From positions 186,001-250,000 of the forward strand of contig JBOFDS010000012.1 in NCBI GenBank assembly GCA_051647245.1: DNA of 64,000 nucleotides, given 5' to 3'. The DNA comes from Brevinema_A sp051647245 (GTDB taxonomy: Bacteria > Spirochaetota > Brevinematia > Brevinematales > Brevinemataceae). The position numbers and the translations under genes were made by a program. Positions 17,557 through 26,769 of the stretch are shown here, in pieces (position 1 is the stretch's first letter; every line of letters starts with the position of its first letter). The notes below the pieces were generated by a model, which saw only the letters and a list, made by a program, of their open reading frames with translations, did not search any database and had not been told where the DNA came from.

Positions 17557-19092
17557 ATGAATAAATTATCTCGCTACATTATGCTTTGTACCCTTGTTGG
17601 GCTTGCATTGTGGGGACTTTATCCAACCTATCAATGGCATAAAGTCATCTCTGCAGAAGATAGAGCTCTCATCAATATGACTGTTGACGAACTAGCTGTC
17701 GCCGACATCGAAACCAGAGAGTATGTGCAAAACCTCAAAAAAATTAAGTCCAAAACTCTCTCTTTGGGATTAGATCTTCAAGGCGGTGTCTACGTGGCAA
17801 CTGTGCCTGATGAAGATGATCTCAGAGAACAATTATTACAACAAAATGACTACGATGAAGAAGTCGTCGAAAAGATTTTTGAATCTGAAAAAGCTACGGC
17901 ATTGACCAGAGCTTTGGAAATCCTCAAAAATCGTATTGACGCTTTTGGTGTCGCAGAACCTTCTATTCGTCCTACTTATGACGGCAAGATTACTATTGAG
18001 CTTCCTGGTGTTAGCGACCCTAACCTCCTCAAAGAATCTCTTGCTCAAGTGGGTAAATTAGAGTTTCGTTTTGTCAATCAAGAACTCATGAATAGCCTTG
18101 CAAATCAAGGTGTCCCTATGAATGGGCAGTATGGCATTCTTTCCCGTGATGATGTGCCTGTTTCCTTCGTACTTCCTAGAGATACGGAGTGGCTTTCCTA
18201 CTGGGAAAATGATGCTGCAGATATTCCTCAATTAAAAGGTTGGTACTTGGTCAAAAAAGCTGTAGAACTTGATGGGACTGCCATCAAATCTGCAAACCTT
18301 GACTCAGACAACCTCGGACGTAGCGTTGTTGCTTTTACTCTCACAGATGAAGGTGGACAAGAGTTCGCTGATATTACAAAAAACAATATTCAAAGACAAC
18401 TTGCTATTGTGCTTGACGACAGAGTACGTAGCGCTCCTGTCATCCAAGGAGAAATCCCTGGCGGACGTGGTCAAATCTCTGGATCTTTCACATTCCAAGA
18501 AGCCACCTATTTGGCGAATATTCTTGAAGCAGGTGCCTTACCTGTTCGCTTGAATATCATCGAAGAGCGTGTTATTGGTCCACAACTCGGCGCTGACTCC
18601 ATTAGAAGAGGTGTTCAAGCCTTGACTTTTGGTGCTATTGCTGTGGTATTATTTATGGTTATTTGGTATCGTCTTGCAGGGATCGTGGCTGCTATTGCCT
18701 TGACCCTTAACGTTCTTTTCTTAGTCTCCATCCTTTCTTCCATCGGAGCAACCTTGACCCTTGCAGGGATCGCAGGTATTGCTTTGACGGTTGGTATGGC
18801 CGTGGACGCGAATATTATCATTTTTGAGCGTATTCGTGAAGAACAAAAAAGATCCAAAAACTTCATAAGTGCCTTCCATAATGCATATGAGCACGCTTCT
18901 GCAACAATCTGGGACTCCAACCTCACTACCCTTATTGCCGCGTTATCCTTATCCGTTTTCGGATCTGGTGCGATCAAAGGGTTTGGATCCACTCTTGCGT
19001 ACGGAATCATTGCTAATATTTTCACATCATTATTCGTAAGTAAATTAATCTTAGAAAGCTTTATCAAAAAAAATAAAGAGATGAAAATTTAG
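17557..19092 (+). CDS. secD: SecD, protein-export membrane subunit
   Basis: RND-type membrane protein that, with SecF, uses the proton or sodium gradient to help pull exported proteins through SecYEG. It has an N-terminal membrane helix, the conserved GLDLQGG at 71-77, a large periplasmic P1 domain and five C-terminal helices starting near residue 345. The helix-4 region 'VGMAVDANIIIFERIREE' carries the functional Asp. The 511-residue length is typical of the shorter SecD type. It lies 23 bases after yajC and 8 bases before secF. Confidence 0.97.
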   Translation: MNKLSRYIMLCTLVGLALWGLYPTYQWHKVISAEDRALINMTVDELAVADIETREYVQNLKKIKSKTLSLGLDLQGGVYVATVPDEDDLREQLLQQNDYDEEVVEKIFESEKATALTRALEILKNRIDAFGVAEPSIRPTYDGKITIELPGVSDPNLLKESLAQVGKLEFRFVNQELMNSLANQGVPMNGQYGILSRDDVPVSFVLPRDTEWLSYWENDAADIPQLKGWYLVKKAVELDGTAIKSANLDSDNLGRSVVAFTLTDEGGQEFADITKNNIQRQLAIVLDDRVRSAPVIQGEIPGGRGQISGSFTFQEATYLANILEAGALPVRLNIIEERVIGPQLGADSIRRGVQALTFGAIAVVLFMVIWYRLAGIVAAIALTLNVLFLVSILSSIGATLTLAGIAGIALTVGMAVDANIIIFERIREEQKRSKNFISAFHNAYEHASATIWDSNLTTLIAALSLSVFGSGAIKGFGSTLAYGIIANIFTSLFVSKLILESFIKKNKEMKI

Positions 19093-19100
19093 AGGTCCCC

Positions 19101-19970
19101 ATGCAAGAAAAATATATTGATTTTCTCAAATACCGAGTGGTTGCTCTTATTGTTTTTGCTGTTCTTGCAGTGAGTGGCTTGGCGATGTACTTTTCCAAAG
19201 GAATCACGCTTGGTACAGACTTCTCAGGTGGTATTCGTATTGAATTTACGGCACCTTCTGATGTTGAAACATTAAGAACTACTATCGATAACACCAAAAT
19301 CGCAATCACAACTTTTCAAAAAACAGACAATAGCGAAAGTTTTTTACTTACAGCTCCTGCTGAGCTTGAAAAAGACGGGTCTGGACAATACTTACTCGAT
19401 CCCGTGATTGCAAAATATGCCAACCAAGTTCAGATTCTCTCATCAGAATTTATTGGACCTAGTGTTGGTAGTAATTTTGTGCGTCAGTCCTTACAACTTT
19501 TAGCGATTGTTGCTGCGTTGATCTTGGTCTACGTTGCTTTTCGTTTTGATTTCATTTATGGAATTGGAGCTGTAGGGGCATTGATCCACGATATGTTGAT
19601 TTTGTTAATCTTCACGATCATTTTCTCCATTCCTGTAGATTTAACCGTGTTGGCAGCATTTTTGACTATTTTAGGATATTCTATCAACGATACCATTGTG
19701 ATTTTTGACCGTGTAAGAGAAAATCACAATATCACACCTGAGGAAGATCTTCTTCTTGTGATGAATAAAAGTATCAAATTATCCTTAACAAGAACTTTTT
19801 TAACTTCGGTAACCACATTATTTATTGCTTTCTCTATCTTTATTTGGGCAGGATACACACTGAAAAGTTTTGGACTTCTTCTCATTATCGGTATTATTAG
19901 TGGTACCTATTCTTCTATTTTTATTGCTGCCCCAATCACTTATACATTATGGAAATGGAAAAATAAATAA
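19101..19970 (+). CDS. secF: SecF, protein-export membrane subunit
   Basis: Partner of SecD. Landmarks are the first membrane helix (about 12-30), 'GTDFSGG' at 38-44, a short periplasmic domain and five C-terminal helices with 'TILGYSINDTIVIFDRVREN', the SecF counterpart of the ion-coupling helix. 289 residues, normal length. A GGTCC-rich spacer of 8 bases separates it from secD. No clear terminator follows; the next features are a promoter and two tRNAs. Confidence 0.97.
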   Translation: MQEKYIDFLKYRVVALIVFAVLAVSGLAMYFSKGITLGTDFSGGIRIEFTAPSDVETLRTTIDNTKIAITTFQKTDNSESFLLTAPAELEKDGSGQYLLDPVIAKYANQVQILSSEFIGPSVGSNFVRQSLQLLAIVAALILVYVAFRFDFIYGIGAVGALIHDMLILLIFTIIFSIPVDLTVLAAFLTILGYSINDTIVIFDRVRENHNITPEEDLLLVMNKSIKLSLTRTFLTSVTTLFIAFSIFIWAGYTLKSFGLLLIIGIISGTYSSIFIAAPITYTLWKWKNK

Positions 19971-19996
19971 ATTTTTGAAAAAAGTTTAAAAAAGTA

Positions 19997-20025
19997 TTGA
20001 CAATTGATATTAAATCTGTTACAAT
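19997..20025 (+). promoter_or_regulatory. Promoter of tRNA-Lys/tRNA-Asn
   Basis: Perfect TTGACA at 19997-20002, 17-base spacer, TACAAT at 20020-20025, 20 bases before tRNA-Lys. Confidence 0.8.
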
Positions 20026-20045
20026 ATTTATACACTTAATGTGTT

Positions 20046-20118
20046 GGATCGCTAGCTCAGCTGGTAGAGCACGTGACTTTTAATCACGGGGTCCTGGGTT
20101 CGAACCCCAGGCGATTCA
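20046..20118 (+). tRNA. tRNA-Lys (anticodon UUU)
   Basis: Acceptor arms 20046-20052 and 20111-20117, discriminator A at 20118. Anticodon stem 20072-20076/20084-20088 with loop CTTTTAA, anticodon TTT at 20079-20081. TTCGAAC T-loop. CCA not encoded. Confidence 0.96.
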
Positions 20119-20123
20119 AGTTT

Positions 20124-20196
<73 letters not shown>

Positions 20197-20199
20197 CAG

Positions 20200-20228
20200 A
20201 AAAGATCCTCAACAAGAGGATCTTTTTT
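20200..20228 (+). terminator. Terminator of tRNA-Lys/Asn unit
   Basis: Perfect 11-base stem (20200-20210 with 20216-20226), five-base loop AACAA, T-rich 3' arm. The downstream ORF begins 13 bases later. Confidence 0.85.
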
Positions 20229-20240
20229 AGTTTTAAGGTC

Positions 20241-21530
20241 ATGAAAAAAACAATAAAAAAACTCATCCCTTCTGCTGTCTTTGCTGTTGAGAAAAAACTT
20301 TGTCTTCATAATAGCTTAATCTGCATCCATATCGATGATGATTCTTTTTATATAACAATAAATTACACCTATCCTATCGAAAATATCCATACAATTTTAT
20401 CAGAGCAACTAAAATTTCTTTTTCCAAAAAACGAAATTATCGTTGCAAGGGTCGATGGTACACCTATTGATCCTCTCATCAAAGAAACGGTCACGCTTTA
20501 TCTTGAGCTAGATCGCCTCCCCCTAAATCTTATCATTTCTATTGATTTCTTAACATATTTGTCTAAAAAATTTGAGCGTATTCCAGCTACTTATCGTGCT
20601 TCGACTATTCTTGATTTGCAGCGTGAATTATTTCGCTTTCAGCCAGCGCTTCTTCCTAGTCGCGTTTGGAAAAGTTTTTCAGAAAAAGATCTTGCATCTC
20701 TATTCAATCAAATGCTTTCTTCTAATTTAGTATCTCTTCAGATGCTTGCGATTTTCTTTCATCATTCAAAACTACACAATCCTAGTCTTTATTTTTCACG
20801 CCGAGTGGGTGAGGATATTCGTATTGAGATGCGAAATATTATAGATCTTCCAAAATCTTTGACTACTTTGATTTATTTTATTATGGAAAGAAACATCCTC
20901 CTTTTCTTTAAACAAAACCAAGAAATACCAACCTTACAATACTACCAAAGAGATTATCAAACTCAATTATGGGAACATTTTCTCACTCCAAGAGCGCAAG
21001 ATCTAGTGTTAAAAGAATTGAACTTTATTAAAAAGCACTACGATACTTCAAAATTTTATTTACTAATCAATCAACTTCCTTATGATGAATTGTTATCTTT
21101 TTTGAAAGTGAGTCCCTCTGAAAATCTTGAGATTGTTTCTAGTGGTTTTTCAAAAGAAGGACAAAAAAAGCTTCAAGATGATCTTCAAAAAGTGGTGATT
21201 AAGCCCTTCTCTAATTTATTGGAAAAATTTGGGGTTTTTGAAGCGGAATGTTCTCATATGTCTACGGAAGATTTGATAAGAAAACACATCAAAACGGGGA
21301 GAGATTGGGAATTTTTAGCTCGTGAAATATCTCTCTTGGATTTTGTACGCCTCTATGATGAAATTGATCCGACCCTGACTAAAAATATTTCTCCTATTTT
21401 ATTTTCTCTTGTTTCGCATTATAAAAATAAACAACTCCACTTCCCTCAAAGTACCCCTACCCCCATGAACTCACTTTACTCTATCGTCTCTGCAAAAATA
21501 AATTACTTAAAATTATTATCGATCATCTAA
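20241..21530 (+). CDS. Hypothetical protein, weak FliG-like segment
   Basis: The start is placed at the ATG at 20241 (AAGG just upstream), because the open frame further left runs back through the two tRNA genes. 429 residues, soluble, no signal peptide. I do not recognise a family. One stretch near residue 290-325, 'LLINQLPYDELLSFLKVS' followed by 'FSKEGQKKLQDDLQKV', resembles the repeated helical motif of the flagellar switch protein FliG. This is a weak, eye-level resemblance. The C-terminal tail is Pro/Thr-rich ('PQSTPTPMNS'). No co-transcribed partner is obvious. Confidence 0.65.
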   Translation: MKKTIKKLIPSAVFAVEKKLCLHNSLICIHIDDDSFYITINYTYPIENIHTILSEQLKFLFPKNEIIVARVDGTPIDPLIKETVTLYLELDRLPLNLIISIDFLTYLSKKFERIPATYRASTILDLQRELFRFQPALLPSRVWKSFSEKDLASLFNQMLSSNLVSLQMLAIFFHHSKLHNPSLYFSRRVGEDIRIEMRNIIDLPKSLTTLIYFIMERNILLFFKQNQEIPTLQYYQRDYQTQLWEHFLTPRAQDLVLKELNFIKKHYDTSKFYLLINQLPYDELLSFLKVSPSENLEIVSSGFSKEGQKKLQDDLQKVVIKPFSNLLEKFGVFEAECSHMSTEDLIRKHIKTGRDWEFLAREISLLDFVRLYDEIDPTLTKNISPILFSLVSHYKNKQLHFPQSTPTPMNSLYSIVSAKINYLKLLSII

Positions 21531-21559
21531 AATACTTGTTTTGTAGACTGTCTTCATCC

Positions 21560-21588
21560 TTGAATTTTTCAAAAAAATTTGTTATAAT
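21560..21588 (+). promoter_or_regulatory. Promoter of tsaD operon
   Basis: TTGAAT at 21560-21565, 17-base spacer, perfect TATAAT at 21583-21588. Confidence 0.75.
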
Positions 21589-21616
21589 ATAAAATAATAG
21601 ATGAAGGGGGATGGCG

Positions 21617-22624
21617 ATGTTGATCTTGGGAATAGAAAGTTCTTGTGATGAATGTGCCATTGCACTTGTCAAGGATGGAAAAACCATCATCCGTCAAGAG
21701 ATCTTTTCTCAAACAAAACTCCATGAACCCTTTTCTGGTGTGGTACCTGAGATTGCCTCAAGAAACCATCTCATCACAATACTTCCGATTTTAGAGAGGG
21801 TGTTGGGTGATACTTCTTGGGATGAAATTGACGCTATCGCAAGTAGTACAGGCCCTGGTTTGATTGGATCTCTTGTGATTGGTACGATGACAGCTCGATC
21901 CTTGGCTTTCGCCTTGAACAAACCTTTTATCCCTGTTGACCATATTGAAGCTCACCTATATACGCCTCATCTAGAACATGAGATTCCCTTCCCACATATT
22001 GCTCTCGTCTGCTCTGGTGGGCATACTCTCCTCGTCTTGGTCAAATCCCATACGGAGCGTGAGATTCTTGGAACAACAATCGATGATGCAATTGGAGAAT
22101 GTTTTGACAAGGTAGCTAAAATGCTATCTCTTGGCTACCCAGGTGGTCCTATCATTCAACAAAACGCTGAGGGTGGGGATGAGAATTTTTGGAAATTACC
22201 ACTAGGCTTGGCCGACAAACCTGCTGATCGTTATCACTTTAGTTATAGTGGTCTTAAGACTGCTGTGTACTATCGAATAAGGGAGTTAAGTCCCCCTTAT
22301 CCTGTTGCTGATATTTGTGCTTCCTTCCAAAAAGCAGCAGTGCTCAGCCTCCTCAAAAAGCTCAAAAATGTTCTAAACGATACACAAATCAAAACCATCA
22401 TTACCGTTGGTGGGGTAGCTGCAAATAAAAGGCTACGTCAAGAGTTAGACACTCTCCAAAAGTCTAAATATCAGATCTTTCACACACCTTTATCCTTATG
22501 CGGAGATAATGCCGCAATGGTAGCAGGTCGTGCTTTTATCGATTATAAAAATAATAAACACCTCTCGCATTCGACACATTGTTATGCTCGATTGCCAGTA
22601 ATAACAAAAGGAAAACGCTTATGA
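21617..22624 (+). CDS. tsaD: TsaD, tRNA t6A threonylcarbamoyltransferase
   Basis: Transfers the threonylcarbamoyl group to A37 of ANN-decoding tRNAs, working with TsaB and TsaE. The start at 21617 places GGGGG six bases upstream; the in-frame ATG at 21611 abuts that site. The N-terminus 'LILGIESSCDECAIAL' and metal-binding 'DHIEAHLYTPH' are diagnostic, as are 'CSGGHTLL' and 'SYSGLKTAVYYRI'. 335 residues, normal. The substrate-making enzyme (Sua5 type) is encoded at 62477; tsaB and tsaE are not in the window. Its stop overlaps the next start as ATGA, implying coupled translation. Confidence 0.97.
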   Translation: MLILGIESSCDECAIALVKDGKTIIRQEIFSQTKLHEPFSGVVPEIASRNHLITILPILERVLGDTSWDEIDAIASSTGPGLIGSLVIGTMTARSLAFALNKPFIPVDHIEAHLYTPHLEHEIPFPHIALVCSGGHTLLVLVKSHTEREILGTTIDDAIGECFDKVAKMLSLGYPGGPIIQQNAEGGDENFWKLPLGLADKPADRYHFSYSGLKTAVYYRIRELSPPYPVADICASFQKAAVLSLLKKLKNVLNDTQIKTIITVGGVAANKRLRQELDTLQKSKYQIFHTPLSLCGDNAAMVAGRAFIDYKNNKHLSHSTHCYARLPVITKGKRL

Positions 22625-24261
22625 TTACCAAAAGAAATTCATCCGTACTTTTTATTGTACAATCAGGCAAAAAATACGGTATTGGGCATTTGAAACGTGC
22701 TCTAACAATTTCTGAATATTATGAAGAACCTTTTATTTGGGTTTTAACTGACCTTAAAGACACTTCTTCTCTCAGTTCCTTACTTAATAATATTCCTCAT
22801 GAAATCTCCCAAATGAACGATCATCCTGAACAAAAAAATATCTTTATTCATAAACATTTTGATATGATTGTGGTTGATTGTGATCAGCTAAATAGTAAGT
22901 TCATAGCAGTGTTAAATAAGCTTGAGATCCCTGTTATAGCATTGGATAATGCTGAAGTTGGACGTTGTGCTGAGGTTTTTGTTGCTCCCTTACCTTCCCG
23001 TAAAGTCAAAACAGCCAATTTCAAACAACTCTACCAAACACCAATCAACGAAGAATATTTCCAGATCTCTGAACAAAAACAACCTCGTAATATCTTGATT
23101 TCACTTGGTGGTAGTGATCCTCATAAAAACACAGATCGTATCGTGAAAGCCTTAAAAGATCAGCATTATATGATTACCGTGATTCAAGGGCCTTTGGCGA
23201 CTTATTCCTTTGATGAATATTCCAATGTAAAAGTTATCTCCAATGTAGATAGTCTTGTGCCTTACATCCAGCAAAATGATATTATTATTTGTGGTCCGGG
23301 ATCTACTTTGGTCGAAGCAATGGCTGCTCAAAAGAAGGTAATCGCTGTACCTCATACTTGGTCTCAAGCAATGGATTTACAAACTATTCAAGGTTTAAAG
23401 ATTATTCGCGGGGTATTTACTACTTCAAAACAGATCCGTAATGCTATTGAAAATGCTCAAATTCTTAAATTACCAAAACCTGATGACTTTCAATTTGCTG
23501 ATTGGTGGTTGAGTATTTCTGACAACATCACAAATAGAGCTGCTTTCTGTCCTTTATGTGGATCTCATAACAAAAAAGCTATGCTTAGAACAGATCGTGA
23601 TAACAGATTCCGCTGTAACACTTGTGATAGTGGTTATGTGTACAATCTTACAAGAATGACAGAGCCTGTAGATGCTGATACTATTATTGGATCAAACATG
23701 GAACAAGCTCAACAAACTTATAAAGTTGCTGTGTTAGAACAAAAAGAAGATAGTAATCGTCGTATTAAAATCATTAAGCAGATCCTTCCAACTCCTACTT
23801 CTCACAGTTTCTTCTACAAACTCTTAGATATCGGTGCGAATCATGGGATTTTTGTTCAAGAAGCATCTCATAATGGTTTCAATGCACAAGGTGTAGAGTT
23901 AGCAAGTTTTGCTCGTAGAATTGCTGTGGATAATAATATTCAGATTTTTGATTCCATGGAAACATTATACAACACAAAACCTATCTATCATATTATTACT
24001 ATTTGGGATAAATTAGAGCTTCTTCCTGATCCTTTATCCTACATTGAAAAAATCACTAAGATGCTTGCACCAGGTGGTTTATTAGCTATCCGTATACCTA
24101 TCGAAGAGTCTCCTTCCTTCATGAAAGGATTCTTCAGAACTTCTCTCAAAAGCGGTGAATTGCTTGCTAAGAGAGCTGGATTGATGATGGTGCACTCAGC
24201 AAAATATACAAACAAAAGAGACTATCTTGAGTTTTATTGTATTAAAAAGGGAAATGCCTAA
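22621..24261 (+). CDS. PseG/SpsG-like domain fused to zinc ribbon and methyltransferase
   Basis: 546 residues in three parts. Residues 1 to about 300 form a GT-B-like fold of the PseG/SpsG family: 'YGIGHLKRALTIS' with H23, 'ILISLGGSDPHKNTDR' at 158-173 and 'IICGPGSTLVEAMAAQKKV'. PseG cleaves UDP from a diacetamido sugar in pseudaminic acid synthesis. Residues 309-336 hold a four-Cys zinc ribbon (C310, C313, C332, C335). Residues about 395-540 are a class I SAM-dependent methyltransferase with motif 'LLDIGANHG' at 401-409. The start at 22621 overlaps the tsaD stop (ATGA) and follows AAAGGA. The next gene, dus, overlaps by one base. A sugar-modifying enzyme is likely; the substrate is unknown. 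No frameshift signs inside. Confidence 0.85.
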   Translation: MITKRNSSVLFIVQSGKKYGIGHLKRALTISEYYEEPFIWVLTDLKDTSSLSSLLNNIPHEISQMNDHPEQKNIFIHKHFDMIVVDCDQLNSKFIAVLNKLEIPVIALDNAEVGRCAEVFVAPLPSRKVKTANFKQLYQTPINEEYFQISEQKQPRNILISLGGSDPHKNTDRIVKALKDQHYMITVIQGPLATYSFDEYSNVKVISNVDSLVPYIQQNDIIICGPGSTLVEAMAAQKKVIAVPHTWSQAMDLQTIQGLKIIRGVFTTSKQIRNAIENAQILKLPKPDDFQFADWWLSISDNITNRAAFCPLCGSHNKKAMLRTDRDNRFRCNTCDSGYVYNLTRMTEPVDADTIIGSNMEQAQQTYKVAVLEQKEDSNRRIKIIKQILPTPTSHSFFYKLLDIGANHGIFVQEASHNGFNAQGVELASFARRIAVDNNIQIFDSMETLYNTKPIYHIITIWDKLELLPDPLSYIEKITKMLAPGGLLAIRIPIEESPSFMKGFFRTSLKSGELLAKRAGLMMVHSAKYTNKRDYLEFYCIKKGNA

Positions 24262-25223
24262 TGTCTTTAATCAAACCTTTACAGTTTGGAAAAGTATTAA
24301 CAAAAAACAACCTCATCCTTGCACCGCTTGCTGGATATAGCCACAAACCCATGCGTATGTTTTGTCGTGGATTTGGAGCTGGATATACGGTAACAGAGAT
24401 GGTAAGTGTCGAAGGTGTCCTTAGAGATTCTGCAAAAACATTCCAATACGCGGATATTTCAGATGATCCAAACCTCACTTCTATTCAATTATTTGGAAAG
24501 GATGAACCTCAACGCTTTGCTGATGCAGCAAAAATTATTGAGAAGATGTTCGGGGTCAAATCCATCAATATTAATTTTGGGTGCCCTGCTCCTAAAGTTA
24601 TGAAGAATGGTGCAGGCTCTCTTCTCCTTAAAGAACCTCAAAAAATCGTCGATATAGTCAATGCTGTTAAAGATACAGGACTTGCTGTTGAGGCGAAGAT
24701 CAGATCTGGATTTGAGGAAGACAACCTTGATGAAATTATTTCTAAATTGGACGAATCCGATGTTGATATTATCATGCTTCACTGCCGTCTAACAAAAGAC
24801 AAATTTCTCAATGGCACAGCAGATTGGAATCGATTTGAGCGTGCAAGAAAGCTTACCTCTAAACTTCTCATTGCTAATGGGGATATTAAAACTCCTGAAG
24901 ACGCCAAAGAAGTTTTAGAACGTTATCAAGTTGATGGTTTGATGCTTGGTCGTGGTGCCATCGCTAAACCATACTTATTCAAACAAATATCAAACTATAT
25001 CGAAAACGGCTCCTATACAGAACCTTCTGCACAAGAGCTGATTTCCATGGTAAAAGAATATACTGAATTATGGTTTGAGGTTACTCAATTTCATAATATG
25101 ATCCCTATTCGAGGTGCTCTCATGAGCCTAATTATGGGCTTTGACGGCGCATCTCAAGTCCGATCACAACTAGCTCAAAGCTCATCTCTCGAAGATGTCT
25201 ACCAAGCTATTGCGATTGTTTAA
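24261..25223 (+). CDS. dus: tRNA-dihydrouridine synthase
   Basis: FMN enzyme that reduces specific uridines in tRNA. It has the TIM-barrel start 'LILAPLAGYSHKPMR', the catalytic Cys108 in 'INFGCPAPKVMKNGAG' and the phosphate-binding 'VDGLMLGRGAIAKPYLF'. 320 residues, normal for the DusB-like group. The usual HGR is HCR here ('IIMLHCRLTKDKFLNGTADW'), a mild deviation. Its ATG shares one base with the previous stop (TAATG). The DUF368 gene follows after 9 bases. Confidence 0.93.
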   Translation: MSLIKPLQFGKVLTKNNLILAPLAGYSHKPMRMFCRGFGAGYTVTEMVSVEGVLRDSAKTFQYADISDDPNLTSIQLFGKDEPQRFADAAKIIEKMFGVKSININFGCPAPKVMKNGAGSLLLKEPQKIVDIVNAVKDTGLAVEAKIRSGFEEDNLDEIISKLDESDVDIIMLHCRLTKDKFLNGTADWNRFERARKLTSKLLIANGDIKTPEDAKEVLERYQVDGLMLGRGAIAKPYLFKQISNYIENGSYTEPSAQELISMVKEYTELWFEVTQFHNMIPIRGALMSLIMGFDGASQVRSQLAQSSSLEDVYQAIAIV

Positions 25224-25232
25224 GGAGTTAAA

Positions 25233-26135
25233 ATGAACACTATCAGTCTTATTATCAAAGGAATGGTCGTAGGAATTGCCAACATCATCCCTGGAGTTTC
25301 CGGTGGAACAATGGCATTTATCCTTGGTATTTATAAACAACTCTCTGAAGCCATTGGATATTTTTTGATCCGTCCTGAAAAAAGAAAAGAATACATTCTC
25401 TTTTTAGCACAGCTCATGATCGGTGTTATCATTGGTTTCTTATTATTTGCAAAACTCATTTCATTTTTATTAGGCGTAGACCTCCCAGAAGGAGCTGATC
25501 TTCCTTTTAGTTATGTACCTACTTTTGGATTTTTCTTAGGATTGATCATAGGGTCAATTCCTGTTCTACTCAAACTTCAAGAAGATACAAAAGTTTCCGT
25601 AAAACGTATCATTTTAGTGATACTTGGATTTGGATTGATCTTTGGGATTGGAATGTTGAAAGAGGGGGAATACTCCGTACTAAACGAATCCACTCTCATC
25701 AAAGATTTTGGTCTATTCAAACTTGAAGCTTTTACCACTACTCGTCTCCTATGGCTTGGTTTCATAGGGATCCTTGCTGCTGCTACTATGGTAGTACCAG
25801 GTGTATCTGGCTCAGCTTTACTACTTGCACTTGGTGAGTACGGAAATATTCTTTATTATATCAAAGAACGTTCTCTTATGCCTATCGCAATGATTGGTGG
25901 TGGCGTGGCTGTAGGGCTTATTCTTACAACACTTCTCATGTCAAAGCTCCTAGAAAAAAGAGCTGGTGCTACTTTCTTCTTTATTATGGGGCTTATTTTA
26001 GCATCCTGTGTAGAAATCATCGTACAAATGACAAGCGCTCCCGCACCACTTATGGCTTGGATTCTAGCAATATTTACAACTATTGCAGGTGGATTCATTG
26101 CCCTTCAAAGTGATAAATTAAATCCTAAAACATAA
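25233..26135 (+). CDS. DUF368 membrane protein, PopT-like C55-P translocase
   Basis: 300-residue polytopic membrane protein. The DUF368 signature 'IANIIPGVSGGTMAFILGIY' lies near residues 16-35, and a second copy, 'MVVPGVSGSALLLALGEY', near 190-208 reflects the family's internal repeat. DUF368 (PopT) proteins were recently shown to return undecaprenyl phosphate across the cytoplasmic membrane for reuse in wall and glycan synthesis. That fits a neighbour with a glycan-type enzyme, though the link is inference. Last gene of the tsaD operon, ending at a strong hairpin. AAGGAG precedes the ATG. Confidence 0.9.
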   Translation: MNTISLIIKGMVVGIANIIPGVSGGTMAFILGIYKQLSEAIGYFLIRPEKRKEYILFLAQLMIGVIIGFLLFAKLISFLLGVDLPEGADLPFSYVPTFGFFLGLIIGSIPVLLKLQEDTKVSVKRIILVILGFGLIFGIGMLKEGEYSVLNESTLIKDFGLFKLEAFTTTRLLWLGFIGILAAATMVVPGVSGSALLLALGEYGNILYYIKERSLMPIAMIGGGVAVGLILTTLLMSKLLEKRAGATFFFIMGLILASCVEIIVQMTSAPAPLMAWILAIFTTIAGGFIALQSDKLNPKT

Positions 26136-26163
26136 AAAAGCTCCGAAATTCGGAGCTTTTTTT
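26134..26163. terminator. Bidirectional hairpin terminator
   Basis: Perfect 12-base stem (26134-26145 with 26151-26162), five-base loop, A and T tracts at the arms. It overlaps the stop codon of queH on the other strand. Confidence 0.9.
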
Positions 26164-26761
26164 ATTTATTCTCTAATTGAGCTAGTTTTTGAGCAAGAGA
26201 AAATTCACAACCACAATAATTTTGACAGTACACACAATTATCTCTACTGATCTGTTTGGAGATTTTAAATCCATCATTTTTTTTGAAATTTGATACAAGA
26301 TACTTAATACCCGTCCGCTTTGATAAGGCAACGCCAATGTCGTTCACTCTCTTTTCATCTTTATGAGGGCTTAGAGTCAAACTACTTGCAACCGCATCAA
26401 AACCATGCTCTACAGCATAATCAAAACTTTTCCGCAGCCTCATCCCATAGCAACTCGTACAACGTCGTCCTTTTTCAGGCTCATCCTCAAGCCCAGCTAT
26501 GGAGTCATACCAAATCTTGGTTTCATATTGCCCCTCAATAAAAGGACATTCTATAATTTCTGCATAACGTCTTGCTTCGGCTGCTCGTAAGTGGTATTCA
26601 GGCTCGGGATGGATATTTGGATTATAAAAATAGATTGCTATCTCATCAAAGTCAGGTTTTTCTTCAAGAACCTTTTCCCAAGGTAAATTTCCTCTTAAAA
26701 CTTCAACACAAGTAGTAACACAAGGTGCACAGCACGTTTGCAATAAGATCTTTTTTGACAT
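26162..26761 (-). CDS. queH: QueH, epoxyqueuosine reductase
   Basis: Reduces epoxyqueuosine to queuosine in tRNA, as a non-homologous replacement for QueG. The 199-residue protein shows the DUF208 cysteine pattern: 'TCCAPC' at 9-14, 'RRCTSCYGMRLRKSF', and a late 'CVYCQNYCGCEFSL' cluster, consistent with an iron-sulfur cluster plus a bound metal. 'FYNPNIHPEPEY' is also characteristic. It starts 8 bases after the WalJ-like gene, so the two are co-transcribed from the promoter at 27555-27583. Confidence 0.95.
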   Translation of the reverse strand: MSKKILLQTCCAPCVTTCVEVLRGNLPWEKVLEEKPDFDEIAIYFYNPNIHPEPEYHLRAAEARRYAEIIECPFIEGQYETKIWYDSIAGLEDEPEKGRRCTSCYGMRLRKSFDYAVEHGFDAVASSLTLSPHKDEKRVNDIGVALSKRTGIKYLVSNFKKNDGFKISKQISRDNCVYCQNYCGCEFSLAQKLAQLENK

Positions 26762-26769
26762 TTTTCTTC

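Noticed and set aside
22579..22620. Earlier in-frame ATG for the PseG-like fusion
   Set aside because: It lies inside tsaD without a ribosome site, whereas 22621 has AAAGGA and an ATGA overlap.
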